From positions 238,051,664 through 238,115,663 of the forward strand of contig NC_073745.1 in the NCBI RefSeq assembly GCF_029784135.1: a DNA stretch of 64,000 nucleotides. Reading direction: 5' to 3'. The DNA comes from Toxorhynchites rutilus septentrionalis (taxonomy: Eukaryota; Arthropoda; Insecta; Diptera; Culicidae). The translations under genes and the position numbers were made by a program. Numbering within the stretch: position 1 is the first letter of the stretch; each line of letters begins with the position of its first letter. Shown piece after piece: positions 54,176 through 64,000 of this stretch. Under the pieces are notes generated by a model, which made no database searches, was not told the origin of the DNA, and saw nothing but the letters and a program-made list of their open reading frames with translations.

Positions 54176-55329
54176 CGAGTCTTTCCATTAGTCATCAAAC
54201 CGGCATCTACTGCTAAAATAATCGTTTTTGAATTTGAATGGCGGCTTCAAAAATTGATCGTTCATAACAAGAAAGTCAGCTTAAGTCGACCAATTAATTT
54301 GCTTCGATGGCTAATGAATCGCGGCTTAAATGTAAATCAGCTTACATCTCTGGACCAAATATTACATCGGTCAATGAAAAAATATTCAAAAAGAAAATAA
54401 TTTTTTGGGTCGAATAAACTAAGTTTCTCTAAAATTTAGCCGATCAATATTATAGTCCAGTTCTAGATTTTCTTAGTCGAGCCGGATAGGCGCCGATTCC
54501 AAAACGTGATTAACCCATTCCAAAATATTGTTTCATGTTTTATTGTAAAATCTCATCATATTCTCACAAAAAAGTGCTTAAAAAATTAAGAATATTTGAG
54601 AAAATATATGAGGAAACGAATTTTTGATCGGTTGAGCAACCTACAACATGGGATAGTCTAGTATTTTCGGAAATGCTAGTCGATATTAATTTTCAGTTCG
54701 CGAAATCGATGCATCGAGAACACTTCTTAACCATGACTCGAGACTCCCGGCTTAAATTTACGAAAAAAAAGTTGAAATCGACTATTATCGAGTGATATTA
54801 ATCATTCGACTTTGTTCCGATTTTCTGAATAAGAAACCTCCTCAGATCAGTCTCGTTCAGACGACTTGAAGCTGAAGTATTTTTATTATAAGTAAACGTA
54901 TGCTTTCAAGTGATATAAATCTTACAATAGGGTTTTCTTTGCGACTCCTTGGTAGTCAGAGGTAATACCTAACCCACTGAGTAATGGAATTCAAGTTCTC
55001 CTCTCAGATTGAGCCTAGAGAAAAATATCTTGTTCTGCAAATTGTTATTAATTTAAATCTTATTTCGCCATACTTTTTCCCGTGAGTATTCACTTTAAAT
55101 GAATAGAATACGTCCTACAATCAGTAGATCAATTAGGCGTAATTATATAAAAAAAAACTGTATTGATTTTTTCCTGGATCTAACCGCGTTGTCATCACTT
55201 CTGGTAATGATCGATTGTTCATTTTCATTCCTTTTTCTCCACTTCTGTCATACATATACATCTACTACTGAATCCACTGAACGCGAATTTAGCCTTCGTA
55301 ACTTCCGTGAGCAACCACTTGCAACTTAT
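54176..55329. other. AT-rich DNA, no gene
   Basis: No coding or repeat signature recognised. Confidence 0.5.
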
Positions 55330-55333
55330 TTAA

Positions 55334-57093
55334 CACTAGATTTACCAGACCAGTCATTTTGACTGGTCGTGCAATTTCAATTTAAAATTCCTACGACATA
55401 TTACATTTGCTTTCCGAAATGATGTTATGACTTTTGTAGCTATAAGTAGAAAAAACATTTTATAAACTTAATGTTACTTAATATTTATTACTAACAAATA
55501 TATTTTTTTGTTATTGACATTTAAACCAGTACCAGTCAAACTGACTGGTGCATGTTTCTATGAAGAAATGTATGAGAGCGTTTTAATTTCAACATATTTT
55601 GACAGCAATTGTCAGCCCCTGAAAATGTTCTGCATATTTAGAAAATGCAACCAGCATACCTCTGGAATGTTCAGATGTGGAAAGTGAATTATACGACAGC
55701 GGCGATGATTTGTTAGATAGAAAAATTGATTCTCAAGGAAGTGATGATAACAGTGCTATTATCGAGAGTAGTGATGAGGAAATTCCTGATGATGACAATA
55801 TAGATGAGCCAAGCGACAGTGGTTGCGTAAAAATTCCAATCAAGCGTACCAAATCAGCAAACTGAAATTGCTTTAGACGGAACTATTTGAACGAGAATTG
55901 AAGAAGGAGGTGTTGCTGGTAGATTACTAGTTCATAGTAATTTCAAAGATGTACACGGTCCAACAGCACATGCTGAAAGAAATATTATGAACGGGAATCT
56001 AAGTAGTGCGTTCCAATTACTGATTGATAACCATATTTTGGAACATATACGAATTTGTACAGAGTTAGAAGCCTCTCGAGTTTTGGAAAAAAGTGGACAA
56101 TTACACAAGAAAAATTGAAGGCATCTCTTGCAATATTGTGCGCGCGTGGGGCGTACGAAGGAAATAGCTTCAAACAGGGGATGAACTTATATTACCGGGG
56201 ATAAGCAACTTTTTCCATCGGAGGCCAGATGCAGATTTACTCAGTATTTTCCAAACAAACCCCATAAATTTAGCATAAAATTCTAATTGGCGTCTGATGT
56301 AGAGACGAAATATGTGATAAATGGCTTTCCTTATTTAGGAAAAAGCGAGACTCGAAATGCATCAATCCCCCTATGCAAATTTGTCGTAATGAAATTTCTT
56401 GAACCGTATACCATGAAGGAGCGTAAAACTGATATTTTTTACAAGTATTCCTTTGGCGTTAAAATTAAGATCTCAAAATACTTCGTTGCTTGGAACGATA
56501 CGCGCTTCTATTGGCAACCAGACATATTTTGGCGTCGATGTCACTGATCGAATGGAAATCAGGTTCCAGAAGGTGACCACTTCAACTGTTTTTCAATAAT
56601 TTAGTTTCAGCCGGAAGAAATAGCTGGATATTGAACAAAACATAACAGGAGAAAATATCTCACGAGAAGACTTTCTGTTTCAATTAGCAAAAGAACTTGC
56701 TTCAGAATATCAGACTTCAAGGCAAATACCACACGAAGCTGATATACCAACTACAAATGGCACTGTTTCTGTACGCAAATGGTGTCAAATAGAATATTTT
56801 AATAACAATAAGACTACAAATATTTGCAATAAATGCAAAAAAAGTCTATGTAGAAAGTGTATACACTGCAAAATCTATTGTGAGCAACAAACTGTAAACA
56901 ATTAAGTGTTTTGTTATTTGACAATGTCTATTAGTCCATTTATCTATCACAATTAATATTGTTCAACTTATTTTCGCCATTTGATAAGTAATAGTACAGA
57001 CTGGAACCACAATATTCATTTTTTCTTATACACCAGTCATTTTGACTGGTGCTGGTAGAAATAGGTATATATAAATAGCTGGTAAATCTAGTG
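55334..57093 (+). mobile_element. piggyBac-family transposon with intact ends, decayed gene
   Basis: 1,760 bp flanked by TTAA (55,330-55,333; 57,094-57,097), the piggyBac target duplication. The ends, CACTAGATTTACCAG and the reverse of CTGGTAAATCTAGTG, are 15-bp perfect inverted repeats. Subterminal CCAGTCATTTTGACTGG palindromes occur inside both ends (55,351-55,367; 57,032-57,048), and a related CCAGTCAAACTGACTGG at 55,535-55,551. Perfect ends beside a broken gene suggest it may have moved with help from another copy. Confidence 0.94.
55618..56906 (+). pseudogene. piggyBac transposase pseudogene
   Basis: Fragments follow piggyBac order. An acidic N-terminus (ESELYDSGDDLLDRKIDSQG.., DEEIPDDDN) at 55,677-55,865 is followed in other frames by LSSAFQLLIDNHILEHIRIC TELEASRVL near 56,000. 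A middle region shows NFFHRRPDADLL and GNQTYFGVDVTDRMEIRFQK. The C-terminal cysteine-rich domain is CQIEYFNNNKTTNICNKCKK..CRKCIHCKIYC ending at a stop near 56,904. There are many stops and frameshifts, and the catalytic central region is largely deleted. Family enzymes excise precisely at TTAA. Confidence 0.85.
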
Positions 57094-57274
57094 TTAACAC
57101 GGGGTCGTTTCCATACTAGGCGGTACAGGATAGTCCCGATCTTCTGAACAGACTTGAATGAACTAAAAACATCCGTAGCCGATCGAGTCAACTAGAAAAA
57201 TAAGCTAGCGGCGGTCGCCGTTGGCCCCATTTTTCTTGTTGAAAAAAACCGGCGTCGACATTTTCAAATATGGC

Positions 57275-57433
57275 GTCGACCGCCGAAATTTTTGACGACA
57301 GAAGTGTCTGTCTCCTGGTCTGCTATACATTTTCTGTAGGCGTTAAGATCAACACTGAAAAATATTTCGACATAAAAAAGCGCAAAATAAAAAAAATACT
57401 AAGTCAGCGCTATTATCTTAAGTCACCAAAGTG
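57275..57433 (+). other. Short open frame of unknown status
   Basis: ATGGCGTCGACCGCCGAAAT reads MASTAEIFDDRSVCLLVCYT FSVGVKINTEKYFDIKK.. for 53 codons. No domain recognised; the ATG context is good and the region is GC-richer. A SINE inserted 17 bp after its stop. Could be a first exon or chance. Confidence 0.25.
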
Positions 57434-57450
57434 AAGTTGTGTACTCTAGC

Positions 57451-57729
57451 TTCTTCTTCTTCTTGGATGGCACTACCGTTCCAGTGAAACTTTTGCCTTC
57501 TCAACGCAGCATTACTTGCGTCATTTTTATTAGTAGTGCTTGGTTGAGATTTCTATGCCGAATAACACGCCTTGAATGTACTCTGGAGGGGCAAGCTCTA
57601 GAATACGCGTGACCACAGTGCAAGCCGGAAGAATTTTCTTTCACGAAAAATCCCCCGACCAGAACGGGAATCGAACCCGAACCCCCGGCATGATAGTGTG
57701 GGACGCTAACCACTCGGCCACGGGAGCAC
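57451..57729 (-). mobile_element. tRNA-derived SINE, family 1, copy 3, with 10-bp target duplication
   Basis: Minus-strand head CGTGGCCGAGTGGTTAGCGT and GGTTCGATTCCCG, same body, and a triplet tail (AAG)n read as TTCTTCTTCTTCTTGG at 57,451-57,466. GTACTCTAGC flanks both sides (57,441-57,450 and 57,730-57,739), a clear target-site duplication that fixes the ends at 279 bp. Confidence 0.95.
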
Positions 57730-57814
57730 GTACTCTAGCGCCGAATCGTAATGAAAATATTCGGTGGCGGAGTTGCGCCGTGGCGAATTTTCGTTCGGCA
57801 ATGAAACGATTGCG

Positions 57815-57877
57815 ATGAGTTGTGATGATATTGAAAGTGGAATACAGCTGGAATCCGACGAATGCATGGAAATTGAG
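57815..57877 (+). other. Possible small first coding exon
   Basis: ATGAGTTGTGATGATATTGA reads MSCDDIESGIQLESDECMEI E and ends at GAG|GTAGGT, a fair donor. A frame at 58,192-58,398 (MFPIIRRDVDQEYHFIIKRD ETRYVEWIQRIKIENHPAKQ..) could belong with it, but no clean acceptor links them. No known domain. Confidence 0.25.
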
Positions 57878-58764
57878 GTAGGTTCAGTTTGTATTAATCT
57901 ATGACTTCAGTAAAAATTTTATTACGACAAAATTAATTCATAATAAAAATTGCGCTTTTTTCTGTGTGGCATTCATACCCCTGAGTTCACTTTTTAAAAA
58001 CATGAATAGAAACTATTGCTACATGTTCTTTAAATGTATTATTAAAAGAGCTTCTGAATGTTTCCACCAGAACCCAATGATAAATGGGTCTGAAAAGTTG
58101 AACGAATTGGTATGAAAATATGGAGAAATTTGCGTTAGTGATACTAAAGCCTATGATCATAACGCGAAATCCAACAGTCACATAATTTCCGTTGTTTCCT
58201 ATTATAAGAAGAGATGTCGACCAGGAATATCATTTCATAATCAAAAGGGATGAAACACGGTACGTGGAATGGATTCAACGGATAAAAATTGAAAATCATC
58301 CGGCTAAGCAGTTTAAATTTCAGCATGTCGATATTCTACTAAGTAATTATCATCAATTTTCACGTATTATTTTTTTCAGAAACAAAACGTTTAACTAAAC
58401 TATTAATTTGTATGGCTCGAACCTTGGCGATGGTAATTGAGGACAGGTTAAAAACTCTCAAGCCATTATTGTTCACCTGTTCAACACAAACGAGCAGCAA
58501 TTCATTTAATCCTCGACGACCAAACGATTTTCTCCGGCAGCGAAATTGAAAATATCGACAGATCAAGAAATCATGTCTATATATTTTTTATCTGCTTCTA
58601 TAGAAATTTCCCACCCTAATTAAAATAAACATTAGAGAAAATCAATTTGAGTATTTTATGCGTCTGAATAAACCACAAAAACGTAAACATCGATTAAATT
58701 TTCTTCTACGCTTCATCTGATTCGCTACTCAAAAGTGTCGTTTGACTGACCGATGAAAAAACAC
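57878..58764. other. No gene confirmed
   Basis: AT-rich. Holds the unassigned frame at 58,192-58,398 and no recognised repeat. Confidence 0.4.
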
Positions 58765-58910
58765 TTTCGTACGAAAACGAGGATAGGGCAATTCGTTCGA
58801 ACGAACGATGTTCGAATGTTCGAACGGATAGATTTCTTTCGTACGAAACCAAGGATACGAATGAGGCATTCTTTCGAACGTTTTGTGTTCGTTCGAAAAC
58901 AAGAATAAGG
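58765..58910. repeat. Cluster of CG-containing palindromes
   Basis: TTTCGTACGAAA (perfect) at 58,765-58,776 and 58,837-58,848, TTCGTTCGAACGAA (perfect) at 58,792-58,805, plus TTCGAATGTTCGAA and TTCGTTCGAA nearby. The sequence between the first two TTTCGTACGAAA sites is partly repeated after the second (ACGAGGATA../ACCAAGGATA..). Could be an outer terminal region of the Mutator-like element or an independent MITE. Confidence 0.5.
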
Positions 58911-59049
58911 GTGTTTATTTTTTTGGTTCGTTAAGTTAGTGTATAGAATAATATTAGGTGATTAATAGCAGTAATAGACGATAATATCTACTGTTTGCGC
59001 CACGCGGAGCGAGCGCATACGTGTTGCGACATGACCTGTCATTCCATTG

Positions 59050-59550
59050 CATCACCCAGAGACGTGCGAAAGTGAGATGAAAGCAGTATCAACACAACAA
59101 ACGAATATCACCCGAGCTATCCGAGCGAAGCCGACAGGACAAATACCCCACCAGAGCAGAACATGATCCATTCCACGACGATCCATTTCGTTTGGAACAC
59201 TAATTTTCCGTACACCAGCCGAAACAATTTCTATCCTTTTCATTCAATCGCATCACCGAGAGACGTGCGAAAGTGAGATGAAAGCAGTATCAACACAACA
59301 AACGAATATCACCCGAGCTATCCGAGCGAAGCCGACAGGACAAATACCCCACCAGAGCAGAACATGATCCATTCCACGACGATCCATTTCGTTTGGAACA
59401 CTAATTTTCCGTACACCAGCCGAAACAATTTCTATCCTTTTCATTCAATCGCATCACCGAGAGACGTGCGAAAGTGAGATGAAAGCAGTATCAACACAAC
59501 AAACTAATATCACCCGAGCTAACCGAGCGAAGCCGACAGGACAAACACCC
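59050..59550 (+). repeat. 201-bp tandem repeats upstream of the Mutator-like gene, 2.5 copies
   Basis: Units start with CATCACC(C/G)AGAGACGTGCG at 59,050, 59,251 and 59,452. The first two are almost identical over 201 bp. The third follows for about 100 bp and then carries an extra segment with the TATA box before resuming (AGCAGCATATGATCCAT against AGCAGAACATGATCCAT). Tandem subrepeats in the ends are typical of foldback-type elements such as FB-NOF. The 63-codon minus-strand frames are shadows. Confidence 0.93.
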
Positions 59551-59566
59551 CACCAATTTCAGGGAG

Positions 59567-59574
59567 TATAAAAG
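59567..59574 (+). promoter_or_regulatory. TATA box of the Mutator-like transposase gene
   Basis: TATAAAAG, 177 nt before the ATG at 59,744. Initiation would be expected near 59,597-59,605. The segment carrying it is absent from the two upstream repeat units, so only the gene-proximal unit has a core promoter. Confidence 0.7.
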
Positions 59575-59743
59575 TAGCAGAGCAGCATATGATCCATCTT
59601 TATAAGTTTTTATTCACCACGTGTATTTAGAAACCATTAGAGAAAGTTATAGTGAAAATTTGGACTTTGAAAACTAGTGTCGTTTTTTCCTACAGTAAAT
59701 TTAGTCAGACCCTTTCCAACCGGAGTACTATAAGGATTGAGAA

Positions 59744-62700
59744 ATGTGTACTGTGAAGATGGCATCCTCTTATAAAATTAATTTAGAGATGTGTTTAGAA
59801 GCGGTTAACAGTTTAATTTCAACCAAGTGCCTAGAATATGATTTCAAGTTAAATTTTAAGAACATGCAAGTAATTTTGGAGCGTATGGGATTAGATAAAA
59901 CGAACTATCCTAGTATGAAGGTAATCAAAAGCCTTCTAATGAAACATCGAAAATCCGTAAAACGGTTTGCTCCTGAGATTACTTTGCAGAATTGTTGGGA
60001 TGCAGCGAATGATTTGATCGCTAGAGAAGAGTTGGATGAGCTATTCGAATTGAATTCTAAGAATCTGAAAGAAATTCTTGTAGAAATGGGATTAAACGAA
60101 AAATGCGCACCTAACTTAAAAAAAGTTAGGAATAACTTCGCTTGTAATCCAACATATAAGAAGTATCGTGCAGAACGAAAGGTGAGAACCCTTATAATTG
60201 TTATAAGCTTCCTGAAATTAATAAAACTATTTTGAAATTTTCAATGTGAAATCATTTCCGCAGAATATTGAACATTCAATTGCCGCTGAAAGTCATAACG
60301 TAAGTGTAAAATATCAAATTGCTTTGAAATAGTCACGCCATACAGTAACTTCAAATTTTTATAGATCGATAATTTCAAAGAATGTTCTTTTGAGAATGAA
60401 AGTGCCTGCTTGCCACAAGACTGCGTTGGAGTTCATGAAGTAAGATGACATTTCTATTTATTAATTCATGTATTAATAGTTGTTATTTAGCAGCTTTTAT
60501 TAAATAAAACAGATCATATGTCCGAAACAAACTCATCTCCTTCACGTGTCGAAACAAGAACATTATCATTTGTATCATTTGACACAAACGATTTCGAGGA
60601 ATTGGCCGACTCTCAAAGTACTACTTTTGACGGCGTTGATAATACGGGAAAAGATAACGAAGTAAGATGACATTTCCAATTAATTATTCATGTATTAATA
60701 TGTATTATTCTTCAGCAACCTCCATTCGGATTTTTATTGAAAGGAACAGATTTATCGCGTGTCGAAATAAAATCATTATCCGTCGAGTTTCCTGCAAAAG
60801 TATGTAAGAAAGGAATGGAACTTAATGCTCCAGAAATTGAATGTCGCATTTTTGAAACATCAGTAAGTCAAATGCAAGAGAGATCAACGAACGACATGCA
60901 AGACTCGATTGTTTCATTTGATACCAATGATCTTGAAGGATCGACCAAATCACAAGATACTACTTATAGCAGTGATGTAGATGTAACTGAACTTGTGTTC
61001 AATACAACGGACTTTGAAAACCTACGAAAAGAGATAAAAGAAAAAGGCAACAGTAACAGGATCAAATACAATGTCAAGGTTGCGGAATGTGGGGCAACTG
61101 CCACAAAAAGACTTTATAGTGGTGCTTCAATTTACGAGTGTTCTTTTTACATCAACAAGAAGAACATTGAAATGTGTAAACATTATGATCAACATAATAT
61201 AATGCAAAGCAAAACCAAGGTTGGCGATGCTAAATATAAGCAACAAAAGCATAGAAGGCCTTTTATAGTGGCCTTAGAAGATTTGTTAAAAATCAAATAT
61301 GAAGAATTCAATATCTATTGTATAATCAATATAAATTCTCATAATTGCAACAAATCTGGCTGGCTATTTTATGGTGTCTGCGCTCACAAGACCTGCAGAT
61401 CTTATCGTTTCAAAATTGTTTCTGTTACGGATGGTGATAACATATATAAAGTCGATGTCTATGTTAATGTCGCTATGACCCTGATACACGGGGAAAACCT
61501 GAAAGCGGCATATTGCAAAGGAGTAAAAAGAAACATAAATATGAAAAAACTGCAGCTCCAAAAACCACTTGAATTACGAACTAAGTTGATCAACGAAAAG
61601 AAAAAAAGGGAACCATTCGAGAAGGTAGACATTGTCAGCAAAAATGTATTGAAAAAAATTAGCAGTGAAGCTAAATCGAAGCTTAACAGGGATATTGATG
61701 ATTTTCAAGATTTGATAAAAATGTCTGAGGATAACGGATCTTATATCAAAAATGTGTTTAGAAAGCCCTTTGGTGTAATTTGTTTTAATACAAAAATGTT
61801 CAAAGAGCTGAGAAAAAACAAGACTTACAGTCCTATTTTCTACATGGATGGTACTGGATCGGTTGTACGATATTCAAAAGCTGAGAAGCGTGTTCAAATA
61901 TATGTTTTGGTCGCATACAATTACCGGTCAAATTTTAGTGTACCCGTAACAACCTTTGTGACTGAAAGCCAAAAAACAGTAGACTTCCACAATTGGTTGA
62001 ATATATTTCGTGCTTCGTACGAGTCAGGCAGCTCTATGAATAAATTGAATAAAATAGCGAGAATTGTTAGTGTTGATTGGAGCTGGTCACTGATTGGTGG
62101 ATTGATACGGGCTCTTAATAATCAACACCATACACTACCAGAGTATATCCGAGATTGTTATAAAGTTTGCATAAGAGAACTCAATCTCAATTTCACTATC
62201 ATTCATTTATGCTACAGTCATTTCATGAATGTAGTTTCTAAGGACTTGAAATCTGCTCCAATCAACATAAAACATAAGTTCATGGACTGTATGCGATTGG
62301 CTGTACGTGCTACAAACTTAGTGGACTTAATCGATCTGTTTATCATTATGACATGCATTTTTGGATCTGCAAATGAGAACCGAATGCTTGAGACATCACT
62401 AAAAGAACTAGATGCAAAAATTAATGATAGAACAAGCTTCGATTCAGAAAGCGCTGGTAAATTTGATTATACTGGCATCGGTGAACCAGAAATTCTAAAA
62501 AAAGATGAGGACAAAATCTTCTTGGGATCGCCTTTTTATGCGTTGTTAAAAGAAACATTTGAAACAACATTAAAACAAATAGATGATCTCAGCCAAGGAT
62601 CACAGAACCCACTGTATTTCAAAGGATTCTTGGAAGATGTCGCCTTGAAAAAATACATGCCTGTGGTTTGTTTGTGGTCAAATATAATAGTATCTCAAAT

Positions 62701-64000
62701 TGACTCGAATCCGGATACTATTTCAAACGCAAGGGTTGAAAGCTTCTTCCGAACATTGAAACACAATGTTATGAAAGGTCAGCTCTACGAAAGAATAACA
62801 CATTTTCTTCGAAAACTACAATCGTATATTGAATCTCTGTTCCACTTTTCCGACTTTGACATTGAAGATATATACGCTACTGATAAAGGAATAAGTAATG
62901 CTAAAAAACGTCAAGATGATAGAATCGCAGAATATGACAGATTTGTCGGAAACGTAGAAGACATAGAGGACGAATGGCATAGTCCATACTTTCAAAAAGA
63001 TGCTTCAACCCACTTGTTCAAGAAGAAAAAGAAGCAGGAAACTAACAGCTTAAACACACAACTTGAACAATCAACACAGAAGCACCCAGATTCAAAGGAA
63101 AACAGTGATAACAACAGAAAAAGATCATTAGAAGAAGATTTAGAAACTACCTGTAATCTGTCCTCTATTCATCATTTCATTGACAAAGGATTTGAATTTC
63201 CAGTTACCACCAAATGGTATTTCGGTGAGTTTCCTTCAGAATATGAGAGCATAGGAGTAAGTAGTATGATTGTAAGCTCAGAAATGCTTCAAACGCTCGA
63301 TGCACATACATATATGGATGGAGAAACCTTAGATGCGATAATTGCAGTGGCCATAAAAGAATGTGAGGTCGAAAGCGTAAAATTGGTATCAACTTACATG
63401 TCGAGAAACTTGTTTGATACAACTCAACTAAAAGAAGTATTGGATAGGAAACGAGATTATGTTTTACCAGTTCTAACCAATACATCGGGAGTATGGGTGG
63501 TTCCTTTGAATGTTAGAGCTGGGCAAGCACCCACCAAGCAAGTTGGAAGAGGGAACCATTGGGTTCTCTTCATTGCTGATTTTATGAATAGAGAAACTTT
63601 TTATTTAGATCCTCTCGAAACAGCATCCCCATATTTGAAGGACGTACAAGAAGAATTTTTGAAGGCAGTAAGCTCTATTCGGAGACTTAAAAATCAACCA
63701 TTTGATTCAACCAATTGGCAAAGCGGCTCGAAAAATATTGCGCACGACAAGCAAAACGACGACTACAACTGTGGTGTATATGTAGCTAAATATGCACAAA
63801 ACTTTCTTTTGAAGAAACCGTTGACCGGGCTAGGAAACATGGATTCTGAGAGGAAACAAATCAAAATAAAACTCCTAAATACAGCAGTAATAAAAATTTG
63901 TTTATACTGCAGCAGCTTGAAATCACTAATTTTGTCATGTCAATCATGTGGACGGAGGTGTTGCAGTAGATGCGCCCCAAATATGGTGCTAAAAATTCCA
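59744..64000 (+). CDS. Mutator-like (NOF/Rehavkus-type) transposase with ULP1 protease domain, partial at 3' end
   Basis: Five exons in phase 0: 59,744-60,181; 60,264-60,299; 60,365-60,439; 60,491-60,661; 60,716 to beyond the window. Donors are GTGAG, GTAAGT, GTAAGA and GTAAGA; introns are 51-82 nt. Spliced reading is 1,335 codons with no stop or shift. Residues 13-68 and 80-135 are a duplicated domain. A Cys/His-rich segment (KSGWLFYGVCAHKTCRSYRF) lies near 450. DDE core: D618 in YMDGTGSVVRYS, D694 in VSVDWSWSLIGG, CxxH at C739/H742, E915 in ARVESFFRTLK. A KKKKKQE basic linker follows. The C48/ULP1 fold has H1188 (GNHWVLFIADF), D1205 (YLDPLE), Q1253 and C1259 (QNDDYNCGVYVAKY), so its catalytic set is complete. 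From C1302 a C-x2-C-x9-C-x2-C.. finger begins. This set fits the foldback-linked NOF/Rehavkus branch of Mutator elements: DNA cleavage and strand transfer, with a SUMO/ubiquitin-like protease of unknown role. The first ATG after the TATA box was taken as start. Family name is inferred from motifs; the gene looks intact. Confidence 0.88.

Overview
This is a non-coding, repeat-dense eukaryotic window. It most likely comes from a mosquito genome, probably culicine. The reasons are a DD37E-type mariner, tRNA-derived SINEs with triplet-repeat tails, 50-65 nt introns in the one long gene, many TA-flanked MITEs, and no prokaryotic gene organisation. The species is not determined. Nearly all ATG-initiated open frames are short chance frames inside repeats.

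Layout. 1-9.1 kb: a nearly intact DD37E mariner (1.57-2.85 kb), a foldback repeat, a pogo-like MITE, and copy 1 of a 2.4-kb element carrying decayed histone H2A sequence, inserted in an older palindromic repeat. 9.1-17.3 kb: unique intergenic or intronic DNA, a mariner remnant, two SINE families, an uninterrupted palindromic repeat and relics of the histone-bearing family. 17.3-24.2 kb: two candidate minus-strand exons of a Q/G/A-rich protein, separated by a 5.5-kb intron that holds a (TTTAAGAA)n satellite and three near-identical 0.7-kb cores. 24.2-36 kb: mostly unique DNA with mariner fragments, MITEs and relics. 36-43 kb: histone element copy 2, a pogo-like MITE, a pogo-like transposase remnant, repeats and a Helitron-like end. 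43-46.6 kb: unique DNA. 46.6-49.1 kb: histone element copy 3, inverted. 49-57.1 kb: a second Helitron-like module, SINEs, a 162-bp satellite and a piggyBac element with intact ends but a decayed gene.

57.2-64 kb holds the most notable feature. A five-exon plus-strand gene starts at 59,744 and is still open at the window edge: 1,335 codons with no frameshift or stop. It combines a Mutator-like DDE transposase core (D618, D694, CxxH, E915), a ULP1/C48 cysteine protease domain with its full His-Asp-Gln-Cys set, and a C-terminal Cys-rich finger. Upstream are 201-bp tandem repeats and a TATA box. This fits the NOF/Rehavkus lineage of foldback-type Mutator elements and looks potentially functional. 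Its last exon (3,285 nt) has no stop inside the window, so a search for closed ORFs misses it.

The second notable system is the histone-bearing element. Three copies carry H2A coding remnants, histone-type promoter sequence and up to three replication-dependent histone 3' stem-loops, all between repeat ends containing GACGTAGGACTAC. Comparison with the palindromic repeat at 15.0-16.2 kb gives an occupied versus empty site, which supports its mobility.
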